Assembly (NCBI GenBank): GCA_963710645.1
Contig: CAVQBD010000009.1
Coordinates: forward strand, 1,674,001 to 1,738,000
Origin: FEB-10 sp963710645
GTDB taxonomy: Bacteria; Acidobacteriota; Thermoanaerobaculia; Thermoanaerobaculales; Sulfomarinibacteraceae
Direction: 5' to 3'
Length of the DNA: 64,000 bases
The position numbers and the translations under genes were made by a program. Below, in pieces: positions 7,902 through 14,920 of the stretch. Numbering within the stretch: position 1 is the stretch's first letter; every line of letters starts with the position of its first letter. Under the pieces are notes generated by a model. The model had not been told where the DNA came from. It was given only the letters and a program-made list of their open reading frames with translations, and made no database searches.

Positions 7902-8222
7902 ATGGAAGCTCGCGAGGTGATCGACCAGATTGAAAGACAGGCCATCATCGCCCTCGATGCCGAGGATCTGCCGATGCTTATCGAGGCGTCCGACACCATC
8001 CGGGCGGACGACACCTGCGTCGCGGGTTGGATCCGGATCCTGTCGCTCGGAGGTTACATTCTCGTCCAGGAGCAGACCCCGGAGAGCGAGGTGCTCGTTC
8101 GGAGACTGAGTTCGAGGGACTCTGCGGAGGAGTTCATCGAGCATCGCCTGGCTTCGTACGAGCGCATGTGGGACGGATGCGGCTGCACGATCGACTACCG
8201 ACAGCCGCCCGCGGACTCCTGA
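7902..8222 (+). CDS. Conserved-looking hypothetical protein, 106 aa
   Basis: Starts at ATG 7902 behind a strong GGAGGGA. Soluble, acidic and mostly helical. Near the C-terminus is a compact DGCGCTIDYRQ motif that could ligate a metal or undergo redox chemistry. I do not recognise the family. The gap to uspA is about 95 bp on the same strand with no evident terminator, so it probably belongs to the sigma-54 operon. The upstream in-frame extension is Arg/Pro-rich and looks non-coding. Confidence 0.7.
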   Translation: MEAREVIDQIERQAIIALDAEDLPMLIEASDTIRADDTCVAGWIRILSLGGYILVQEQTPESEVLVRRLSSRDSAEEFIEHRLASYERMWDGCGCTIDYRQPPADS

Positions 8223-8278
8223 CCAGTGGTTGGTCCGCTGGTCGGTGGCGCTCTGTTCTCGGTCGGGGGCCGAGGCGG

Positions 8279-9298
8279 ATGAGTTCCGGCATGAACCCGC
8301 CGTTCACCTTCGGACCGGTACCTTCCCGTCGGCTCGGCCAGAGTCTTGGCGTGAACAACATCCCGCCCAAACACTGCTCGTATGCCTGCGTGTACTGCCA
8401 GCTTGGCCGTACGCCCAACATGACGGTGGAGCGGCGGACCTTCTGCCAACCCAAGGCTATCGCGGACGCCGTAAAACGTCGTCTTGACGAGTGTGGTCGC
8501 GCCGGCACGGCGGTCGATTATCTGACGCTGGTGCCCGACGGAGAGCCGACTCTGGACGTGAATCTCGGGCGGTTGCTGACAAAGCTGCACGGGCTCGGGC
8601 CACCCTTAGCGGTCATCACGAACGGATCGCTCATGGACCGCGAAGACGTGCGCTCCGAGCTTGCCATCGCCGACTGGGTATCGGTCAAGGTCGATGCGGT
8701 CGACACCAAAACCTGGCGTCTGGTGGACCGCCCGCACGGGCAACTGCGGCTTGAGGACATCCTCGAGGGTCTGCAGGTCTTCTCTCGGGCCTTCCGAAGC
8801 ACGCTGGTCACGGAGACCATGTTGGTGGCGGAGGTCAACGATAGCGAGGCAGCGCTCGATGCTCTCGCCAAGTCTGTTTCAGGCTTTGCGCCGGCGGTTT
8901 CCTATCTTGCGGTTCCTACTCGGCCTCCGGCGAAGTCGTCGGTCCGGCCCCCAAGAACCGACGTCCTGGTTCGCGCATTCGAGGCGTTCTCCCGTCTGCT
9001 GCCGAGGGTCGAACTGCTGGTCGGCGAACCCCTCGAAGCTGTTGCACCGAGCAGCGACGTGGAGCGGGACCTGCTGGCCATCACTGCCGTTCACCCCCTT
9101 GACGAAGGTGCGGTTGTCGAGCTCGGGGGAGGCTCACGTCAGGCGCTCGAGGTCGCTGAAGACTTGACGGCGCGCGGACAGCTTGAAGAAGTTTTGTACC
9201 GCGGGCGTCGTTTCTTCGTGCGCTCGTTCGCCCGGCAGCGGGATCAACTGGCTGGATATACGCCCCGCCGCGGCAGCAGGGTGACTTCATCGCGCTGA
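8279..9298 (+). CDS. Radical SAM protein (COG0731-like)
   Basis: A 339-residue protein with the radical SAM cluster motif C-x3-C-x2-C in PPKHCSYACVYCQLGRT, preceded by FGPVPSRRLGQSLGVN, typical of the COG0731 Fe-S oxidoreductase group. Other landmarks are LVPDGEPTLD and VITNGSLM. The C-terminal about 80 residues resemble a small winged-helix-like domain. Two ATGs are possible (8279 and 8291). The reaction is unknown. It follows the 106-aa gene by 57 bp on the same strand and may be the last member of the stress operon. Confidence 0.88.
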   Translation: MSSGMNPPFTFGPVPSRRLGQSLGVNNIPPKHCSYACVYCQLGRTPNMTVERRTFCQPKAIADAVKRRLDECGRAGTAVDYLTLVPDGEPTLDVNLGRLLTKLHGLGPPLAVITNGSLMDREDVRSELAIADWVSVKVDAVDTKTWRLVDRPHGQLRLEDILEGLQVFSRAFRSTLVTETMLVAEVNDSEAALDALAKSVSGFAPAVSYLAVPTRPPAKSSVRPPRTDVLVRAFEAFSRLLPRVELLVGEPLEAVAPSSDVERDLLAITAVHPLDEGAVVELGGGSRQALEVAEDLTARGQLEEVLYRGRRFFVRSFARQRDQLAGYTPRRGSRVTSSR

Positions 9299-9345
9299 GC
9301 GGAGGGTGAGCGAAACCGCGAAAACGCCAGGGAAGGAGGCTCTCC

Positions 9346-9885
9346 ATGTGTGAGCTCTTCGCCATGTCGAGCTCCCATCCTGCGACCGTGACCTAATCGA
9401 TGCGGGAGTTCGCCCGACATGGCGGCCTGACCGCGGATCACGCGGACGGCTGGGGGCTGGCCTACGTGGAGGGTCGGGACGTCAAAGTCTCCCGGGATAC
9501 CGATGCCGCCGCCGACAGCCCGTATCTCCGGTTGGTCTCTGGTCTGGAGTTACGGAGCGAGATCGTGCTCTCCCGCATTCGTAGGGCGACCCAGGGCGTG
9601 GTCGCTCTGCGGAACACATAGCCCCTTGCCCGCGAGTTGGGCGGTAGGATTCACCTGTTCGCGCACAACGGCGACCTCGCGGGTATTGACCGGAGGCCCC
9701 GGCTGCGGCTCGGCCGGCAACTGCCGATCGGCGAAACCGACTCCGAGTGGGCCTTCTGTGTCCTGCTCCATCGTCTGAGTTCAGTGTGGTTGGAGTCGAG
9801 GGTCGCACCCGGCCTCGGGCTCCGTCGCCGGATCGTTGCTGAATTCGCGGCGGACATTCGCGGGCTGGGGTCGGCGGGTGAATGA
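9346..9885 (+). pseudogene. Class II glutamine amidotransferase (YafJ-like), interrupted by two stops
   Basis: One continuous reading frame encodes an N-terminal-nucleophile glutamine amidotransferase: MCELFAMSSSHPATVT, TAA, then ...EFARHGGLTADHADGWGLAY..., TAG, then ...GGRIHLFAHNGDLAGI and ETDSEWAFCVLL. The catalytic Cys2 is retained. TAA (9394-9396) and TAG (9619-9621) break it in frame; in relatives the second position follows RNT and is usually Gln, so CAG to TAG is likely. The C-terminus also ends early compared with the usual 250 or more residues. A strong GGAAGGAGG RBS remains. Most likely a recent pseudogene; sequencing error is possible. Confidence 0.75.
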
Positions 9886-9904
9886 CTCTTTGTGATATTA
9901 TTTT

Positions 9905-9923
9905 GAGAACGACAATCAATATC
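9905..9923. promoter_or_regulatory. Putative Fur box
   Basis: GAGAACGACAATCAATATC matches the classical 19-bp Fur consensus GATAATGATAATCATTATC at 15 of 19 positions. It overlaps a perfect 7-bp inverted repeat TGATATT (9893-9899) / AATATCA (9918-9924). It lies immediately upstream of the RBS of the secreted FGE-domain gene at 9935, so binding would block transcription or initiation. Inference from pattern only. Confidence 0.5.
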
Positions 9924-9934
9924 AGGGAGAAGCC

Positions 9935-12661
9935 ATGACCATTCATCCTTGGCGGCGTTACGTTGTTCCACGAACCGTCTGCCTTATCTTCGGCGTGATG
10001 GCTGTGGTGTCGCCACGTTTGGCCAAGGCCGGGAACCCCCTGTTCGAGGACGGCTTCGACGGCGGCTCCGCGTGTACCTGGTCGGCCATGAGCCCCGCCG
10101 GGGGCTGCCCTCCCCGGTTCGCTGGGATCACCCTGGCCGCCGCAACCGGCCGCGAGCAGATCACCCTCGGTTGGCTGCCGGCGGTGGATGACGTGACGCC
10201 CCCCGAAGATGTGCTCTACCGTATCTTTCTTGGGGACTGCAGTGGCCCGGGCTCAGAGATTGGGACCGTTGACGGCGGAACAGGGATCGTGATCGACGGG
10301 CTCGAGGCCGACACGACCTACTGCGCCCGGGTGGTGGCGGAGGACCAGGACGGGCAGGGCTCCAGCGGCCCGTCCAACGGTTCGCAGTGGGGCCTGCCGA
10401 TCAAAACGCTCACCCTCGACCAGGTGGCCAGCGCAGTTCCCTTGGAGACGGCAGAGAGTCTGTACCTCGGACCGGCCACAGCGACCCCGACGTCCCTCAC
10501 CTTTCAGCGGGGGCCGAATGCTGTCGAACCGACGGTGGGAGCGGTTCTGATGGGCGAGCTTGATGGGGAGGGTGGTTACATTCGACAGGTAGAGAGTGTT
10601 TCGTCGACCCCCGATGAGATCGTTGTCCAGACCTCGGCCGCTTCTATCGAGTTGGCCATGGACCAGTTCGAGTTGAGCACCAGCTCGTGGGTGTCGCCGA
10701 TCGATGAAAACCAGGAAGCGGCTCAAGAAGCTCTGCGAATCGCTCTCGGCACCACGCCCGGTTTGCCACGTCCGCGGCCAATTGTTGAAACGACCACCGA
10801 GCGATTCAGTGGACAAGTCGGTGGGTTCGAGGTGATCCCACTGAAGGATCCGCGTTCTTACCGGTTGGTTTCAATCGACCCGGCCAACGCTGATGAGGCG
10901 ATCGAGATTGGCGAAGAACTGACCCTCGACTTGAACCTCGACTTCACACCGGAGTTCAGAACGAATGCCCTGTGGAGTCCCGGTGGAGTCAAAGAAGCGG
11001 AGGTCATCGGCATTGGAACGCTCACCCTTTCGGCGCTGGCCGAATACCACTTCGAGGCCGCGGCGACCTACGAACCCGACCCATTCACACTCTTCAGCTC
11101 CTCTTGGCGGTCGGTCTACGTGGTTGGGAGTGTTCCGGTGTACCAGAAGATCACCTTTTCGCTCGAGGCGGTGGTCACCGCGTCGGCGAGTGCCGAGATC
11201 ACGGCCTCGGCAGAAGCCACCGCCACCGCCACCCTCGAGGTCGGAGTACGGTATGACGAGAACACGGGGTGGAACACCGTGTTGGACCAGTCCTTCGGGA
11301 CCGACCTCATTGCTGATCTGAGCGTGGTGGGCGGTGTCCAGGCCGAGGTCAGGCTCGTCCCCAAGGTGACGGTGGAATTCTACGAGGCGGTCGCAGCGTG
11401 GATCTCGGTGGAGCCGTCGGTGAGCACCGAGCTGATGGCTGAGGGTACGACCGTCGCTCCCTGCCTCCCCCTTGAGTTGACCCAATTCGACGCCGATCTC
11501 GAGGTGGAGGCCAAGGTCGGGGTGGACTTCACGCTGATTGGTGATTACAGCCTCTTCGAGGCCACGGTCTGGGACCCGGAGCCCTGGGTGTTGTTCAGCC
11601 TTCCCGGGGCCTCCATCAGCTCGACCGGGACAGCCCCGGTCAATCTGCAGGCAGACATCACCGATGGGGTGAACAACCCCTTCGACCTCGGCTCGGCCCA
11701 GTGGTGGACCGGCGACAGCGGAGTGGTGCTGACGGCCGACCCGTCAGATCCCAGGATCGCGACCCTCTCCTGTACGGAAAACGGCGCCTACAACGTGGTC
11801 TTCTCCGGCCACGGGGTGCTCGGACCGATTGCCCGCCGTTGCACCGAACGGACCGTGGTCTGCACCACCGGTGCGGGCGGCGGCGACATCACGATCAACC
11901 TGGCCGACGGTTTGACCATGGACCTTGTCTACATCCCGCCAGGGACATTCATGATGGGTTCACCACCAGATGAGTTGGGCAGGGACTCCGACGAGGAGCT
12001 CCATCAGGTGACCTTGACCCAGGGCTATTACTTGGGAACGACGGAGGTGACCCAAGCCCAGTGGGAAGCCGTGACCGGATCGCCGATTCCGACCGGCGGC
12101 ATCTGTGGCACTTCCAGCTACGGACCCGACTACCCGGCCCACTGTGTGTCGTGGGATCAGATCGCGGGGCCCGGCGGGTTCATGGATCTGCTCAACCAGC
12201 ACCTGGCGGACACCGGCCAGCCCGGAGCCGGCCTGATGCGTCTTCCCACCGAGGCCGAGTGGGAACGGGCGGCACGAGCTGGAACTGAGACGCGGTTCAG
12301 CCACGGCGACGTGCTCGAGTGCAACGACTTCAACTGCAGCGAATGCACGGCGCACGACCTCTTCATGTGGTGGTGCGGCAACGCCAACACTAGCCAGCAG
12401 GTGGGTGAGAGGCAGCCCAATGCGTTCGGCCTGTATGACATGCACGGCAATCTGTGGGAGTGGGTCCAGGACTGGGCCGGTCTGTACGGTCCCGACCCGC
12501 AGGTCGATCCGATCGGCCCGGGAACCGGGCTTCACAAGTCCACACGCGGGGGGGCACACTACGTCTACCCTCGCTATGCTCGGTCGGCATCCAGGTCGAG
12601 TCAGTCGCCTCAGGCCACAGGTGACTATTCGGTTGGTTTCCGCATCGCGAGGACCGAGTAA
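9935..12661 (+). CDS. Secreted protein: FN3 domain and C-terminal FGE/SUMF1-type domain
   Basis: A 908-residue exported protein. A signal peptide (about 1-32) is followed by LFEDGFDGGSACTWS, a variant of a short GFexGDxxxW motif. Next comes a fibronectin-III-like domain (about 58-140), a long beta-rich middle region with an Ala/Thr/Glu-rich stretch near 410-430, and an FGE-sulfatase domain (about 650-908). Landmarks of the last are DLVYIPPGTFMMGS, EVTQAQWEAVTG, RLPTEAEWERAARAG and GNLWEWVQDW, ending RGGAHY...GFRIART. Many such domains are not oxidases but ligand-binding or lectin-like folds; formylglycine-forming activity is not shown. RBS AGGGAGAAG precedes the ATG. A Fur-like box directly upstream suggests iron control. 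Confidence 0.85.
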   Translation: MTIHPWRRYVVPRTVCLIFGVMAVVSPRLAKAGNPLFEDGFDGGSACTWSAMSPAGGCPPRFAGITLAAATGREQITLGWLPAVDDVTPPEDVLYRIFLGDCSGPGSEIGTVDGGTGIVIDGLEADTTYCARVVAEDQDGQGSSGPSNGSQWGLPIKTLTLDQVASAVPLETAESLYLGPATATPTSLTFQRGPNAVEPTVGAVLMGELDGEGGYIRQVESVSSTPDEIVVQTSAASIELAMDQFELSTSSWVSPIDENQEAAQEALRIALGTTPGLPRPRPIVETTTERFSGQVGGFEVIPLKDPRSYRLVSIDPANADEAIEIGEELTLDLNLDFTPEFRTNALWSPGGVKEAEVIGIGTLTLSALAEYHFEAAATYEPDPFTLFSSSWRSVYVVGSVPVYQKITFSLEAVVTASASAEITASAEATATATLEVGVRYDENTGWNTVLDQSFGTDLIADLSVVGGVQAEVRLVPKVTVEFYEAVAAWISVEPSVSTELMAEGTTVAPCLPLELTQFDADLEVEAKVGVDFTLIGDYSLFEATVWDPEPWVLFSLPGASISSTGTAPVNLQADITDGVNNPFDLGSAQWWTGDSGVVLTADPSDPRIATLSCTENGAYNVVFSGHGVLGPIARRCTERTVVCTTGAGGGDITINLADGLTMDLVYIPPGTFMMGSPPDELGRDSDEELHQVTLTQGYYLGTTEVTQAQWEAVTGSPIPTGGICGTSSYGPDYPAHCVSWDQIAGPGGFMDLLNQHLADTGQPGAGLMRLPTEAEWERAARAGTETRFSHGDVLECNDFNCSECTAHDLFMWWCGNANTSQQVGERQPNAFGLYDMHGNLWEWVQDWAGLYGPDPQVDPIGPGTGLHKSTRGGAHYVYPRYARSASRSSQSPQATGDYSVGFRIARTE

Positions 12662-12700
12662 ACTCGGCAGGGAAATCCGATTCGTCCACAGGAGGAGCGA

Positions 12701-13063
12701 ATGAGCAAGGCTGCGCGAAGCGTCTGGGTGTTTTCGATCTATCTCTTCGTCCTCGGGTTCGTGCTGGTGGTGGTGCCCAACACCCTGCTGTCGCTCTTCG
12801 GCTTGGCTGAGACTACCGACGTATGGGTGCGGGTCGTGGGGATGTTGGTAGTGATTCTCGGCTACTACTATATGACCGCGGCCTCGAGCGAGTCCACCGC
12901 CGTCATTCGGGCGACCGTGGTGGGCCGGTGCGCCGTCCTGGTGTTCTTTGTCGCCTTTGTGCTGCTCGAGTTCGCGCCGCCCATTCTCACCCTGTTCGGA
13001 GTCATCGATGCCGCTGCGGCGGCCTGGACCGGCTTCGCCCTGAGGGCCGCCCGCGCGGCCTGA
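12701..13063 (+). CDS. Small four-helix membrane protein
   Basis: A 120-residue hydrophobic protein with about four transmembrane segments (near residues 8-30, 42-62, 70-95 and 98-115). A GGAGGAGCGA RBS precedes the ATG. No catalytic motif. It follows the FGE-domain gene by 39 bp and precedes the FAD oxidase on the same strand. I do not recognise a named family. Confidence 0.8.
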   Translation: MSKAARSVWVFSIYLFVLGFVLVVVPNTLLSLFGLAETTDVWVRVVGMLVVILGYYYMTAASSESTAVIRATVVGRCAVLVFFVAFVLLEFAPPILTLFGVIDAAAAAWTGFALRAARAA

Positions 13064-13146
13064 TCGGCGGTTGCTCGTCGGCTAGTGGGCAGAGGACCCG
13101 CTGCCGCAACCTCACCGGGATGCAGGGCGACGGAGGCCCATGTATC

Positions 13147-14649
13147 ATGCAGCCGGCGCGTATGCCGCCTGGATGGTTGAAGATGGCACCCGACACCGAG
13201 ACATTTCCTGACTTCATGGAATGGCAGGACCTGGACTCTCTGGTGGGCTCGATCAGGACCCGGTCGCTGGTGGCCCGTCCGACCACCATCGAGGAGTGCC
13301 GCGAGGCGCTGGACTACTGTCGGCAGCACAGTCTGACCGTCTGTGCCCGCGGCGCCGGGCGCGGCTACGGTGATCTCGCGCTGAACGACGGTCAGGCGTT
13401 GCTCGACATGAGCACCATGAACAAGATCATCGGCTACGACGAGGAAACGCAGCAGATCACCGTAGAAGCGGGTGCACGGTTGGTTGATATCTTTCAGTTG
13501 GTCCACCACCATCTGCTCACGCTGCCCGGCGTTCCAACCGAGTCCCACTCCTCAGTCGCCGGCGCCATCAGCGCAAACGTCAACGGCAAGGACGGTTGGC
13601 GCTACGGCAATTTCTCCCACCAGGTCGTCAGCCTCAAGATGCTGCTGGCCAACGGAGAGGTGATCACCATCGACCGCGACCACAAACTTTTCCCTGCCGT
13701 CATCGGTGGCATCGGATTGCTCGGGATCGTGGTCGAGGTCACCCTCCAGCTGGTGCCGATCCCTTCGCCTTGGGTGGAGATCCACCGCATCCCGGCCGCC
13801 AATGTGGACGCACTGCTCGAAACCATGGAAGAGGTGAAGAAGACCCACGACGCGGCGGTGGTGTGGGTGGACGCCTATTCCAGTGGCCGGAAGATCGGGC
13901 GTTCGGTCATCCACGCTGCGAAGAGGATCGAACACCCGGACACCGAGGAGGAGCGCAAGAAGTACCTGGCGGCCGGTTTCAAGCGGCTCGACGATCACCG
14001 ACGGATGGGTCTCGCACTGCACGAAAAACTGGGCCCGTTCCTGTCGCTCATGCTGGAGTTCCAGCGACCGCTGGTGAAGGTGTTCAACAAGCTCTACTAC
14101 GCCATGGGAAGGGTGCTCTACAAAATGGGGCGGGACTCGAACACGGAGCTCTTCCTCAGGTTCAATTTTGAGGCCAGTTTCACCGTACCACCCGCCCATC
14201 TGGTCTGTGGGCCGCGCGGCTACACGGTCCAGCTCAACTTCCCCGAGACCCGTGCCCGAGAGGCGATCGTCGAGCTGATCGGGATCTGTCAGACCTCTCC
14301 CAGCCCGCCTGTCACAACCATCCTGCGCGCCCACAAGGCGGACGAAGGCATGCTCTCCTTCTCCCAGGACGGCTACAGCCTCAACTTCGAATTCCACCCC
14401 AAGCCGCGCAACGAGGCCGCCAGCCGCGAGGCGGTGGACCGGCTGATCGATGCCACGGTGAAGTACGGCGGCAAGATCCACCTCGCCAAGGACCAGGTGC
14501 TGCGACCCGAGCAGTTCATGAGGATCTACCCTCGATTCGTGGAACTCCTCGAGATCAAGAAACGCCTCGATCCGGAGGGACTCTTCACGTCAGACCTGGC
14601 CCGCCGCGTCGGCATCGATCCGTCGATCACCTCATCGGCCTGGGAGTAG
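13147..14649 (+). CDS. FAD-binding oxidase (PCMH type; aldonolactone-oxidase/DprE1-like)
   Basis: About 500 residues. The N-terminal PCMH-type FAD domain carries CARGAGRGYGDLALNDG, GVPTESHSSVAGAISANVNG and KDGWRYGNFSHQV. The C-terminal part resembles D-arabinono-1,4-lactone oxidase/DprE1-like substrate domains and ends HLAKDQVLRPEQFMRIYPRF. The likely chemistry is oxidation of a sugar alcohol, lactone or polyprenyl-linked sugar hydroxyl; substrate unknown. Start 13147 is supported by GGAGG 10 nt upstream. Weakly hydrophobic, no signal peptide. Confidence 0.85.
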   Translation: MQPARMPPGWLKMAPDTETFPDFMEWQDLDSLVGSIRTRSLVARPTTIEECREALDYCRQHSLTVCARGAGRGYGDLALNDGQALLDMSTMNKIIGYDEETQQITVEAGARLVDIFQLVHHHLLTLPGVPTESHSSVAGAISANVNGKDGWRYGNFSHQVVSLKMLLANGEVITIDRDHKLFPAVIGGIGLLGIVVEVTLQLVPIPSPWVEIHRIPAANVDALLETMEEVKKTHDAAVVWVDAYSSGRKIGRSVIHAAKRIEHPDTEEERKKYLAAGFKRLDDHRRMGLALHEKLGPFLSLMLEFQRPLVKVFNKLYYAMGRVLYKMGRDSNTELFLRFNFEASFTVPPAHLVCGPRGYTVQLNFPETRAREAIVELIGICQTSPSPPVTTILRAHKADEGMLSFSQDGYSLNFEFHPKPRNEAASREAVDRLIDATVKYGGKIHLAKDQVLRPEQFMRIYPRFVELLEIKKRLDPEGLFTSDLARRVGIDPSITSSAWE

Positions 14650-14673
14650 GTCCCACCGCCCACCCGGATCCCC

Positions 14674-14764
14674 GAGATCCGAGCCACGAGCCGCGAGATC
14701 CGAGATCCGAGATTCGAGATCCGAGATCCGAATTTTGAATTTTGAATTTTGAATTTTGAATTTT
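14674..14764. repeat. 13-unit heptanucleotide tandem array of two subfamilies
   Basis: Exactly 91 bp = 13 x 7. Eight units of GAGATCC or variants (GAGCCAC, GAGCCGC, GAGATTC) run from 14674 to 14729. Five perfect GAATTTT units run from 14730 to 14764. Both unit types start with GA and keep the 7-bp phase across the switch. It lies between the FAD oxidase stop and the secreted propeller gene. Confidence 0.9.
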
Positions 14765-14920
14765 CCGGTATCCATCTGTTCTCCCTGGATCCCCGAACAC
14801 AGGGGTTCTGCGGATCACTCACCGATCGCCTGCCCGATCCCTACAACTTCCCTGGACATTCCCTAGGACTCTGGGAAATCGCTGCACCACCTTGTCTTTA
14901 TCAACACAAGGAGGCAGCAG

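Noticed and set aside
9935..12661. Idea that the FGE-domain protein activates the three sulfatase-fold proteins in the window.
   Set aside because: All three have Thr at the position FGE would modify (Cys or Ser needed), and the FGE-type domain is exported and may be non-catalytic.
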